From: Microdochium bolleyi
Taxonomy: Eukaryota; Ascomycota; Sordariomycetes; Xylariales; Microdochiaceae
Length of the DNA: 64,000 nt
Direction: 5' to 3'
Assembly: GCA_001566295.1 (NCBI GenBank)
Contig: KQ964253.1
Coordinates: 930,001 to 994,000 of the forward strand
The notes below the pieces were generated by a model. That model was given only the letters and a program-made list of their open reading frames with translations, did not search any database and was not told where the DNA came from. Below are positions 53,939 through 64,000 of the stretch, piece by piece. A program made the translations under genes and the position numbers. Each line of letters begins with the position of its first letter. Positions within the stretch are counted from its first letter, which is position 1.

Positions 53939-56010
53939 ATGGCGGTGCCGAAGCGGAAAAAGCTGCACGACGACAGGCCACCCACAGAGGGCACATCGAC
54001 GCGACGCGCGACGCGGCAACATCCCACCACCGCAACGACCGACGAGCCACCGAAGCAGCTTCGAAGCGGTCGCACCAGAGCAGAAACCCTCGAGCCAGCG
54101 CCCAAGCCAGCAAGAATTAAAAGGAAGAGTGACGCCTCTGTCGAAGAGCCACGCCCGCCCAGTAGGGAAGAGCCTCGCAGGACAGCGATCCCACCACCAG
54201 CGATCCCATCCTCACCAGAGGAGACAGCAAGAACGAGACGGATACCAGCGACACAAGCGCCGCCGAAGCCCACGAGACAGGGCCGCCAACGAGACTCTGC
54301 GGCTGCTCCAGGCTCGCCGCCTCCAAAGAGAGCGAACGTTGTGCCGACGGAAACACCGATATCTCCACCAAAGTACCCCCTGCAGCTCGAACCCAGGCAG
54401 CCCAGTCTCACAAGTCCAAGATTGCCACACGCGAAGACCCAAGGTGCCGTCCAGACTCGCGTACTGCCTCCACCACCGATACTCCCTCAACAAAGCCGCC
54501 CCCGTCATGAGCAGGTTTCGACGGGTGAGACCCTGTCAGGGCCAGCTGCCAACACCAGCGCTGCGATCGCATCGATAAAGACCACACCTAAGCGACAAGC
54601 ACGGCCGCTCAGACCTCCTGCCACGCCTGGCCCGGACAGGAACATCGATAAAGTCTTTCTTGGCAATATATGCTTCCGTGCTTGGTATCCGAGCTATTAC
54701 CCCAAAGAAGTGCTTGCGGACCCTGCTGGAACCAAGGACGGACAACACCCACGTGAGGTTGGCAAGGTCGGTGGAGGCAAGCACACTGCTCCTCAGCCTA
54801 TTCTAGACAGGCTGCTTGTGTGTCCTTGCTGCTTCAAGTACAGTCGAGAGCTTGCCATCTGGTGGGAACACGTCCGTTATTGCGAACGGAAATGCCATGT
54901 GCCGGGGCGGAAGGTCTATACCCATCCACGAACCGGAGCGCGCCAGCCAAAGTCGCAGGGATCTGCAAAGTCGCGGCGGAGAGGCCATGAGCACGCGAAT
55001 GTACAGGACGATGAACACGAGTTGAGCTTCAGTGACACCGACAACCAGGGCGAGTGGAGTGTGTGGGAAGTCGACGGAGAGAAAGACGGGGTGAGCAATG
55101 AAAGACTATTTCCCAAAAACTTGTTCAACTCACTGACCGAGACATGCAGCTTTTCTGCCAAAACCTGTCCTTGTTCGCCAAACTCTTCCTAGACAACAAG
55201 TCTGTCTTCTTCGACGTCACTGGGTTCAACTATTTTCTGTTGGTCTACACACCGAAAGACAGCAACGAAGACGTCCAGGGTGCGGACAATCCAGCTTCAA
55301 CTTCGAAAGACCCGCACCACCGTGTTCAGTCTCGGCCTCAGGTCGTGGGATTCTTCTCAAAGGAAAAGGTGTCATGGGATAACAATAACCTTGCATGTAT
55401 CCTCGTGTTCCCACCCTGGCAACGCAAAGGTCTCGGATCGTTGCTGATGGGTGTGTCATATGCCATATCACGGCGAGAAGGTGTTCTTGGCGGCCCCGAA
55501 AAACCTATATCTGAGCTGGGAAGGAAAGGCTACAATCGTTTCTGGGCTGCCGAGGTTGCTCGATGGCTGCTCAGCTTGCCTGCATCGGCACCGCGCGCAG
55601 AGAAGAGACGAGCCGTCAAGGACGACAAGGCCGACCTTGAAGTCCTTGTGGACGTCATTGATTGCAGCAATGCAACTTGGATCGTGCCCGAGGACTGTCT
55701 CCAAGTTCTGCGAGACATGGGACTGCTTGAGGAAGCTGGACTCGGGCCGCAAAAAGACGCGCAGCATAGGACTTCCTCGAATACTGACAGCGCTGATACT
55801 AAGGTGCAGAGCGCCGGAGATCACACGCACCATGCCAGTGGTGCAGTCGCAGACGGTGAAGCAGAAAAGGTCATGGTTCCTCGAGTACGGCTTGACAAGG
55901 CCGCCGTGCAGAAATGGGTCGAAGACCATCGCATTAACCTCGAGAGAACGTGTGATCCTGACGGTTTTGTTCCCGGCTATGCAATTCGCGATGCGATGGA
56001 GGTTGACTAG
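53939..56010 (+). CDS. MYST-family histone acetyltransferase, Sas2-like
   Basis: Exons are 53939-55090 and 55150-56010; 670 aa. The first 230 residues are a Pro/Arg/Thr-rich disordered region, unlike short yeast Sas2. The MYST core begins at VFLGNICFRAWYPSYYPKEV. The zinc finger is C295-x2-C298-x12-H311-x3-C315. After the intron, LFCQNLSLFAKLFLDNKSVFF and FDVTGFNYFLLVY form the core fold. The catalytic cysteine is C467 (LACILVFPPWQ). The acetyl-CoA loop is QRKGLGSLL from Q475, and the catalytic Glu is E506 (KPISELG). The C terminus has an unusual acidic/His insertion before VPRVRLDKAAVQKW. The core wording is closest to Sas2/SAS-I rather than Esa1, and no chromodomain is seen. It would acetylate histone H4 (K16 in yeast). 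Confidence 0.9.
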
Positions 56011-56203
56011 AGCAACAGACGTGCATAAGACCATCCGCTCCACATTTCATATAGTCCGCAACTCGCAGACATACTCAGACGAAAGCATCGATCACAAATC
56101 TAGATCTCACAGTTCACGGCAGGCCAAGTCGCTGCGAGATTTCGAACAAAAAGTCCACTAAAGATACCCCAGGCAATGAACAGAAGAATTCAAAGCATGT
56201 TTC

Positions 56204-58340
56204 TCAAGCACTATCCTTGAGACCCAGATCCTGAATCACAAAGTCTGCTACCTTCTCTCCGATGAGCAGTGCGGTGTTGTTTGTATTGGCACCGATGTTC
56301 AGCGGCACAATACTCAGGTCCGCGATCTTGAGGCCCTTGACACCGTACACACTGCACCGCTCGTCCACGACACCGAGCCTATCGCGCGGACACATTCGCG
56401 CCGTGCCGAGGGAGTGCCAGGTCGTCCCGACGTTCTCGCGGATGTACTGCTCGATCGCGGCGTCGTCGTCGGCCGAGTATTCCAAGTTCCGCGACACGTC
56501 GTCGTGCTCCTTATCGCGGTTCAGCACCGCGGCGACCTTGGAGCCTGGCGCGAACTTGGGCTGGACCAGGTCCACCTCGCCTGCGTGCATCTTCGTGCGG
56601 CGCATGATCTCGCGGCCCTTCTTGTACGCCCACACGTGCTTCTTGAGATCGATGTCATGCTCGTCGTTGAGGAAGCCGAGCTCAAAGTCAACCCTGTCCG
56701 TGGTCTCGCGACCAGTAATGTGCACATGTCCGCGCGAGTACGGGTAGGCTGTGTACATTGCAAGTGTGATGTACTGGCCCGGCGGGACCGGCCTTTCATC
56801 ATAGAACCTAAGGTTATACATACATTAATATGATCTTGAGCAGGACTGGAGGCGGATGCATGAAGAGAAGAATATGGACAGCTCGAGGGAAGATTACCCA
56901 TTCAGTACCGCAATCAGCATGATCGGGCGGTCCGGCCGGTCCCTAAAGTCCCGGTCCCAGGCGGCTCTAAACTCCGGCCCGAGCGCATCCACATCCTCAT
57001 CAGTCGGCCGCACCTTGGAGGCAATATCGCACGAATTCCAGCCCAGGTGGGGATGCCCGGCGAGCTCTTCGGGCGGGATGCGCTGCTGTAGTACGCCGTC
57101 CAGAGTGTCCATGGCATCCAGGTTCGTGCTGTACGCGTATAATATCAGGTTGTGGTCCTGGTAGTCTGCTCCCACCCCGGGAAGGTGCTCGACCAAAGGG
57201 ACACCCGCAGCCTTGAGGATCTCTGCGTCGCCTAGACCAGAACGTTCCAGGACGGTCGGGGTGCTGCACGATCCGCACGAGATGACTACCTGCTTGCGGG
57301 CCTTAACGACGTTCTTGACATGCGGCACCTCGCCCGTGAGAGGGTGGAACTTGACGTTGGGCTCATACTCGACGCCGCACGCCCTCTTTTCGTCACCTTT
57401 GTCGAAGAGCACGCGGACGACCTTGGCCTCGACAAGAACGTAGAAGTTGGGATGCTTCCCGTCGTTGAGGAGCGGGTGGACGTACCCGTGGGCTGCGTCG
57501 GACCGGATTCCCTGCGGGTTGACATAGCGCAGCCACCGCTGGAAGCCGTTGTTGGAACTGAGGTCCTGCAGGTCGCGGATCTCCGGGTAGCCGACCTTCG
57601 CGGCGGCCTGAAGCCAGTCGTCCTCGGTCTTCTTGCTCCGGTAGGTGCCGTCCGAGATGACGATGGGGCCGTCGGAGCCGTGGACGGAGGCGTCGCCGGG
57701 GCCGTGATATGTTTCCAGCTATGCAGTGGATATCAGCACTAAACATGCCGAGAGAGCCGCTGGATACTGTACAAACCTACCTTCTTGAGATACGGCAGCA
57801 GCTCGTCCGTCGACCAGCCAGGGGTCTGCCACGAGTCGTAGTCTGATCTCTGAGCTCGAGTGTACCTGGGCACGTTCTAGTCAACAGCCAATCTCGCCAT
57901 GATATAGCCGTTATGATATGCTTCAGCGGCACCTACATCATGAAGTTGGTTGATGATCCGCCGCCAAGAATGTTACCCGCGGGCACGATCACCTCGCGGC
58001 CTGCGAGATGCTTCGACTTGTTTGTCGAGTAGAAGATGGTCGATTCCGAGTTGGGAAGGAGGTGGCTTGCATACATAGCGGGAATCATGACGGCCGGGTT
58101 CATGTAGTTGTTCCGGCCGCTTTCGATGAGAAGCACTGACAGACTTGGATCCGCGGCGGCGACTCGCCCAGCGACGACGCAGCCCGCGGAGCCGCCTGTT
58201 GTTGCAGATTGAGAGTTTCAGTATGTAGTATGCTCACGTATAAGTCGGGAACGTCACGAAGTCTTGCCAGACGTACCACCTGCAATGATGACATCGAACT
58301 CGTCGAGGCCGTCTGGAAGATCTTTCTGATAGAGCGGCAT
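56204..58340 (-). CDS. GMC-family FAD oxidoreductase, alcohol (methanol) oxidase-like
   Basis: Exons are 58340-58277, 58195-57937, 57865-57781, 57718-56898 and 56807-56204; all GT-AG and in frame, 610 aa. EFDVIIAGGGSAGCVVAGR is the FAD-binding GxGxxG start, and LLIESG and VPAGNILGGGSSTNFMM complete the GMC signature 1. PYSRGHVHITGRE, then HVWAYKKGREIMRRTKM and GTTWHSLGTARM, carry the catalytic His (H541). INIGANTNNTALLIGEK-type sequence carries the second catalytic Asn (about N587). The wording follows alcohol oxidase of methylotrophic yeasts and brown-rot and plant-pathogenic fungi. Those end in a peroxisomal signal such as ARF; this protein ends GLKDSA, with no PTS1. The product would oxidise short primary alcohols to aldehydes with H2O2 release. 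Confidence 0.92.
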
Positions 58341-59368
58341 CTTGGCGGTTGGTTCACGGGCTTGGACCGAAAAGCTTGAGGTTGGTGTCAATAGACAACA
58401 GGGTTGGTGTCAACGGACGACAGGGTTGGTGCGATGTCACGGGAACACTTTAGTGAGCATGAGAGGACGGGCACACAATTATCACCATGACAAAGAACTG
58501 CTGCTTCCGGGCTGGGGCTGAGGTACCACCAACATCGTGCCAGCTCGGTCGGAACCCCCTCACAGCAGCGCGGCCTCGTCTTCCACACCAAGAGGCTCCA
58601 ACTGGACTGGTTGAGGCTCAGGGGCGCCAAACGCGGACAGTTTGCGAGAAGACTTCCCCGCATTGCCCAGGCGTTTGCGCTGCTGTCTTCCCCGCACTAT
58701 CACCACCTCTTCCTTCTCCTGCCTCGGTTTGCCTAAGAACGTATCAAGTTGAGCGAGGTCGCCGAGATCACAAGACGAATAACGAGATGTGTGATGCCCG
58801 CTGAGAAGTAGCGCAGCGTAGGCTGAGTAGTAGAGGAGGCGATCATCTCAGTCTGTCTTGCGCGTCCACAGGTCGGAAAGAAGGTATTGGAGTCCCACGG
58901 GCTTGAGCGACAGCCTAACCTGGAATAGCCTGCCGATCCATTGAGAATTACATGATGAAGAACATGAACACAATGTTGTTGCTCGATGCGTGCCCCTCAA
59001 CGGGTATGCAACTGGTCTGTGCAGGCCCGCTGCTGACTTAGCGCAGAGCCCGCTAGCGTGGCTGCCCCTGGCGCCTGTCCAGGCAGGCGGCAGGCAGGCG
59101 AGGCAGGCCCCTTAACGCGGACGCAGCTCGGAAGTGGACCCTCACCTTGACTGGAGCGGTCGAATATTTTCTCCAGGCGTCGATTGGGAAAGCTGGACCC
59201 CGTTGCGAGAGCTCAAGCGGCCGGCTCAACAAGCACATCCCCTCGAGACAAAACGGCGCGCACTCTCTCGGCAACACGACTGCGACCACCGGCACCACGC
59301 ACCTACCCTCAGTTAACGAATCCTCCCGAGATCCGAGTAATCCTGCCCGGCCGGCACCCCGCGTCACC
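58341..59368. other. Divergent promoter region (alcohol oxidase / CCT7)
   Basis: 1 kb between two divergent starts. No gene is seen inside. The sequence just left of CCT7 is CA-rich leader. Confidence 0.5.
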
Positions 59369-61342
59369 ATGGACTTTGGCGGCCAGACCCCCACTATCAT
59401 TGTCCTCAAGGAGGGTGAGCTGCCCCTCCTCCTATATCGACGACACTCGCGATAGCCAGCGTTGGCTGCCACGGGCCAGCGCCGGCCTCTACGTACTTCC
59501 CAAAGCTGACATTGCACATCCTCAAAGGCACCGATACCTCCCAAGGCAAGGGCCAGATTATTGCCAATATCAACGCCTGTCTCGCGGTCCAGTCTACCAT
59601 CAAGTCGACCCTCGGCCCCTATGGCGGTGACCTTCTGCTGGTGGACCAGAATGGCAGGCAGACAATCACAAACGATGGCGCGACCGTCATGAAGGTCAGT
59701 CTCCCCTCTCTCTCCCCGGCCATCATATACAACGGGCCGAACGGGCCGAATCACCTAGCTCTCCTGCACATGATCCTCCGACCGCTTCAAGGTGTGCATA
59801 GAGCTATTCACTGACCGCCATATAGTTGCTCGACATTGTTCACCCCGCGGCCCGAATCCTCGTCGATATCGCCCGATCGCAAGATGCCGAGGTTGGAGAT
59901 GGTACAACTTCTGTTGTCGTCCTTGCTGGCGAGATCCTAAAGGAGGTCAAGGAGCACGTGGAGCAGGGTGTCAGCTCTCAGATCATCATCAAGGGTCTGA
60001 GGAGGGCGTCCCAGCTCGCCGTCAACAAGATCAAGGAGATCGCAGTGAGGACAGACGAGAGCAACCAGCGTGAGACTCTGTCGAAACTGGCCGGCACCGC
60101 CATGACGAGCAAGCTGATCAAGAGAAACACCGAATTCTTCACAAAGAGTCAGTCGTCCCTCACGAGAGCATAAAGAGTCTGGATGCTAACTTTCCTGCAG
60201 TGGTCGTTGACGCCGTGCTCACCCTGGATCAAGAGGACCTCAATGAGAAGCTTATTGGCATGAAGAAGATTCCCGGTGGCTCCCTGACCGACTCCATGTT
60301 CATCAATGGCGTCGCTTTCAAGAAGACTTTTGCATACGCTGGCTTCGAGCAACAGCCAAAGTCCTTCGTCAAGCCCAAGATTGTGTGCCTCAATGTTGAG
60401 CTCGAGCTCAAGGCCGAGAAGGATAACGCCGAGGTCCGCGTTGAGCAGGTCTCGGAGTACCAGGCTATCGTCGATGCCGAGTGGCAAATCATCTTCAAGA
60501 AACTTGAGGCTATCCACCAGACGGGTGCCAAGGTCGTTCTTTCCAAGCTGCCCATTGGAGATTTGGCTACTCAATACTTCGCCGACCGGGATGTCTTCTG
60601 CGCCGGTCGTGTTTCGTCCGAGGATATGGAGCGAGTCGTTTCGGCCACTGGCGCCACGATACAGTCGACATGCTCTGATATTCAGGCCCACCATCTCGGA
60701 GTCTGCGGCAAGTTTGAGGAGCGCCAGATTGGCGGGGAGCGCTTCAACTTCTTCGAGGAGTGCCCCGAAGCTAAGACCTGCACATTGGTCCTGCGCGGCG
60801 GTGCTGAGCAGTTCATCGCCGAGGTTGAGCGCTCGCTGCACGATGCTATCATGATTGTGAAGCGTGCCATCAAGCACCACATGATCGTGGGTGGCGGTGG
60901 TGCCTGCGAGATTGAGATTTCCACGTCGCTGCACCGCTATGCCGACAAGAACATCTCTCACAAGCAACAGGGTATCATCAAATCATTCGCCAAGGCTTTG
61001 GAGATTATCCCCCGTCAGCTTTGTGACAATGCTGGCTTTGACGCAACCGACATCCTCAACAAGCTTCGCGTCGAGCACGGTACAAAGGGCAACACATGGG
61101 CGGGTGTTGACTTCAAGAACGAGGGTGTTACAGACATGATGGAGAGTTTCGTGTGGGAGCCTGCGTTGGTCAAGATCAATGCCATCCAGGCAGCTACGGA
61201 GGCAAGCTGCCTCATTCTCGGTGTTGATGAGACGATCCGCAACGAGGAGAGCCAGCAACCGCAAGCGCCTGGCCAGCCTCTACCCCCTGGAGCCGCACAG
61301 AGAGCTCTCCGGGGTCGTGGAAGGGGCATGCCCAGGAGGTGA
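59369..61342 (+). CDS. CCT7: Cytosolic chaperonin TRiC/CCT subunit eta
   Basis: Exons are 59369-59414, 59528-59694, 59826-60147 and 60201-61342; introns are in phases 1, 0 and 1; 558 aa. The short first exon encodes MDFGGQTPTIIVLKEG. SQGKGQIIANINACLAVQST and TLGPYGGDLLLV follow, with NDGATVMK, then VGDGTTSVVVLAGEIL (G95-x-G-T-T) forming the group II chaperonin ATP-binding site. The apical domain (AYAGFEQQPKSF, NVELELKAEKDNAEVRV) and DQAHHLG-type sequence match the eta subunit. The C terminus is Gly/Arg-rich (RGRGRGMPRR). CCT folds actin, tubulin and WD40 proteins in the cytosol. Confidence 0.96.
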
Positions 61343-61953
61343 TCGAATGCTAATAAAGTAAAAACTGAGTTTTGACGACACACCTGGTTGCACTAGACGG
61401 GGCATGATACCCAAAGAAAAGGCATGAACATTCCAGAAGAAGACCGAGCTCAAGACCTCAGACATACAAAGTGAAGTGCATGGCTGTTAGACCGAGTTCA
61501 GCCGAGGACTTGAGCTGTGATAATCCTCGGACGTGAGGCTATCAGTAACGCCACGACCGTAGTGAGCCTTCAGTAACCGTAGACTTAGAGCTTTGGGCCT
61601 GGTATGCACCGCGCCTTCTCCGTACTCGGCCAACCACCCCCACTCTCCCCACTCCCACTACATGACCACAGGGCGCAGAGTTCCAATACATATTCCATCA
61701 CGTCGGTACTTTTCAGCACGGTCAGCCAGCCCTCCTATACTGCCACTTTGCGGATTCAGGGTCTCCGACCACGTGCGACAAGCGGGCATCGAATCACTGC
61801 GCCAATCGGCTGCTACCCTGCTCAGCCAAGGAAGCAGAAATACCCCGTTAGTCGTCCTCATGCCAACGACTGTCCCAGACTGAACAGCGTTTGAGCACTG
61901 AATCGTTCCCTAATCAGCATACACTGACTTGATGACAGGACGCTTTCGAAAAG
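61343..61953. other. Intergenic region (CCT7 3' flank, SPT10-like promoter)
   Basis: No gene is seen. A possible 3' splice site (TGATGACAG, ending at 61938) precedes the ATG by 15 bases, so the next gene may have a spliced leader. Confidence 0.45.
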
Positions 61954-64000
61954 ATGCCGGCCATCATGGACGACCCGGCGAGTCCGACTATACACCGGGT
62001 TTCTGGAGCTGCACCGTTTCCTGACCCTGGCAATCCAACTCTACCTACTGGAGTCGAGCCCCGACAGGTTGTGTTGAGGGACCGACAGACCATTGCCACA
62101 ATTGTACCTTTTGCTTCACGAGAGCAAGTCCCGCCATCTCTACTGGAGTATCTGTGTGCTCAGTTCGCCAAGGAGATCGAAGGAGGCGACACATATCCCA
62201 TGATAGAACCAATGCCACTGGACAAGTTTTCGCCCTACTGGCTCCAGAACTTTGCGGGCATTATGCTTCTCGGCAGCATCGAGAGTGCCGACCAGGTCGT
62301 CGAGGGCAAGGACTGGTCCAAGGAGTGCCTGGGCAGCTTCTACATAAAGCCAAACTACCCTGGTCGCAGCAGCCATGTATGCAATGCAGGCTTCTTAGTC
62401 ACTGATGCGGCCCGCAATCGCGGCGTTGGCAGGCTCATGGGGGAGACGTACCTGATTTGGGCACCACGGCTCGGCTACAGCTACTCTGTCTTCAACCTCG
62501 TCTATGAGACCAACGTAGCGTCGTGCCGCATCTGGGACGCCCTGGGCTTTAAGCGGATCGGCCGGGTGAAGGGCTGTGGTAACCTCAAGTCGTACCCAGA
62601 TCGCCTGGTCGATGCCATCATTTACGGACGGGAGCTGTCCGCATCCGCCGACGGCGAGGTCGCCTCGGATCCACTGCTCGTGAGTGAAGAACGCTTCGAC
62701 AAGATCAAATTCTACCTCAAGCATGGCCGCTACCCGAACGGATCTGACCGCGCTGAGAAAAGCAGACTGCGTAGTGCTGCCACACACTATAAGCTCCTCG
62801 ACAACGATGTACTCATGCTCAAGGACAAAGAGGTCATCAGCGACCCGATTCACCAGATGCGCATAGCGCGGGACACCCACGAAGTCATCGGGCATGCCGG
62901 CATCAACAAGACGACGGCCGTCATCGCGGAAAAGTACCACTGGAGCCGCATCAAGGAGACGGTCTCGGATGTAATTAGGACCTGTACACAATGCAAGGAC
63001 TCGGCAAAAACGACTGCAACTTTGGTGCCCCCTCCTTTGGCGAGGACCACCAGCTCTTCTTCGGACACAGGTGGCGATGTCGGTGAAATGCAGAAGCTCG
63101 CCCTTGAGATTGGCTCCACAACACCCCTTATGCTTGAAGGCCTGGCCAACACAGACATGAATGCGGACGTGCTTGCGAATTCTTATCACCACCACGCGAG
63201 TTTGGATCCGAACAGGATCGATGATGGGAGAGTTCTTGACCTAGAACACCATTACGACCCTCTGCAACAACACCGTGACACGCAGCATGACAGCCATCAC
63301 CACCACACTATAGCACACCTGCTCGAGGACTCGCCAGCACAGTATGCCAACCCTAGTGACATTAGCTCGTTGCTCAACCCGCCCCTAGAACCGATCCCAG
63401 ATGTTTTGTTGGATCACCCTACGCCTTCACGTCTCCTTCATCACCAACATCAAGCCGTACGAGACCAAAGCGAGAACATTAGACATCCCCGTGAGCAAGA
63501 ACAACAACCGGGGAACCCTGCTAGTCTTGCCGAGTCTCATGTCTTGTACCATCCTATAGACCTGAGGATAGGTGCCCAGCCATCGCAAGTTCCGGAATCA
63601 AGCAATCACCCACAGCCACTGGCGACATTTCATCACAATCAGGGACATGTTATCGGCCCTCAAGCAATCGCATCACACTCTCTGAGCTCTTACAATAATG
63701 TGCATGACGCGCATGGCTTGAATTTCCGCCATGTCCATCATCCAAGTCTAGGCCAGAACGACCGCTCTTTCGCACCCACATACACTTCGCACCAGATGCT
63801 GAGTCATGAACCACCACGTAGCGACCAGGATGACCTGGATCCAGATGACTCGTTCCAGTCGCTTCTTAACGACCCAGACAGCGTGATGCTGGATGGAGCC
63901 CACAATCACGATACCGTTGGGGATTCAGACGCCGTAGACCGAGATCTCGAAATGCTGCTTGATCATGACCCCGAAGAGTTCCCAGAGCCTAATCCTGCAA
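61954..64000 (+). CDS. SPT10: Spt10-like GNAT acetyltransferase with integrase-type HHCC zinc finger, 3' end missing
   Basis: The frame is open without a stop from the ATG at 61954 to the window edge: 682 complete codons. The N-terminal part is a GNAT domain: CNAGFLVTDAARNRGVGRLM holds the acetyl-CoA loop (R-x-x-G-V-G, residues about 155-160). VYETNVASCRIWDALGFKRI is the classic last GNAT helix and strand. Then comes an HHCC finger, H309-x4-H314-x29-C344-x2-C347 (THEVIGHAGINKTTAVIAEK, then CTQCKD), of the kind found in retroviral and retrotransposon integrases. Yeast Spt10 has this same two-domain order and uses the finger to bind histone-gene upstream sequences. The rest is His/Gln/Asp-rich and disordered. 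The start is likely but a spliced leader is possible. It is larger than yeast Spt10 (640 aa) even before its end. Confidence 0.9.
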   Translation, partial: MPAIMDDPASPTIHRVSGAAPFPDPGNPTLPTGVEPRQVVLRDRQTIATIVPFASREQVPPSLLEYLCAQFAKEIEGGDTYPMIEPMPLDKFSPYWLQNFAGIMLLGSIESADQVVEGKDWSKECLGSFYIKPNYPGRSSHVCNAGFLVTDAARNRGVGRLMGETYLIWAPRLGYSYSVFNLVYETNVASCRIWDALGFKRIGRVKGCGNLKSYPDRLVDAIIYGRELSASADGEVASDPLLVSEERFDKIKFYLKHGRYPNGSDRAEKSRLRSAATHYKLLDNDVLMLKDKEVISDPIHQMRIARDTHEVIGHAGINKTTAVIAEKYHWSRIKETVSDVIRTCTQCKDSAKTTATLVPPPLARTTSSSSDTGGDVGEMQKLALEIGSTTPLMLEGLANTDMNADVLANSYHHHASLDPNRIDDGRVLDLEHHYDPLQQHRDTQHDSHHHHTIAHLLEDSPAQYANPSDISSLLNPPLEPIPDVLLDHPTPSRLLHHQHQAVRDQSENIRHPREQEQQPGNPASLAESHVLYHPIDLRIGAQPSQVPESSNHPQPLATFHHNQGHVIGPQAIASHSLSSYNNVHDAHGLNFRHVHHPSLGQNDRSFAPTYTSHQMLSHEPPRSDQDDLDPDDSFQSLLNDPDSVMLDGAHNHDTVGDSDAVDRDLEMLLDHDPEEFPEPNPA

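Noticed and set aside
18791..56010. Functional cluster of proteasome (RPT3, RPN3) or chromatin genes (TAF12, Sas2-like, Spt10-like)
   Set aside because: The genes are interspersed with unrelated housekeeping genes and on both strands; their proximity is most simply chance.

Overview
The window is nuclear DNA from a filamentous ascomycete (Pezizomycotina). A Sordariomycete is most likely, but this is inferred from gene content and not tested by phylogeny. Genes carry short GT-AG introns, mostly about 60-130 bases. ATP synthase subunit 9 is nuclear-encoded with a Neurospora-like presequence. The DASH subunit Spc34 and fungal-type regulators are present. Coding regions are GC-rich and genes lie on both strands without operons. 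I support 22 protein genes (two cut by the window edges) and two tRNA genes. Many genes were assembled by joining exons across introns; exon positions are given in each entry.

Layout, left to right. 0-10 kb: the 3' part of a sugar/alpha-glucoside-type MFS permease, a YFH7/uridine-kinase-like P-loop kinase, an unrecognised five-exon protein with a faint MACPF-like motif, tRNA-Gly(GCC), an aldo/keto reductase with a charged insertion, and a transcription-factor-like protein lacking its zinc cluster. 10-21 kb: eIF2B epsilon, an arrestin-like protein with a PY motif, tRNA-Ala(AGC) and the 26S proteasome ATPase Rpt3. 21-28 kb: a small three-exon conserved protein, a second MFS transporter and a sulfotransferase-like membrane protein. 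28-33.6 kb is a gene-poor stretch of about 6 kb. 33.6-40 kb: ATP9, a DsbA/FrnE-like oxidoreductase and Spc34, with a 74-base poly-G tract in the intergenic region between the first two. 40-64 kb is gene-dense: an acidic conserved protein, TAF12, proteasome Rpn3, a leucine-rich-repeat protein, a MYST acetyltransferase of Sas2 type, a GMC alcohol oxidase, chaperonin CCT7, and a long open frame that runs off the end and encodes an Spt10-like acetyltransferase with an integrase-type HHCC finger.

Most genes are housekeeping: translation initiation, protein folding and degradation, kinetochore, TFIID, chromatin acetylation and respiration. I see no secondary-metabolite cluster, intact transposon, CRISPR array or phage-like element. 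No clearly new system is evident. The items most worth a second look are the Spt10-like protein, the five-exon MACPF-like candidate, the tRNA half behind tRNA-Ala, the poly-G tract, the insertion in the aldo/keto reductase, and the gene-poor region.
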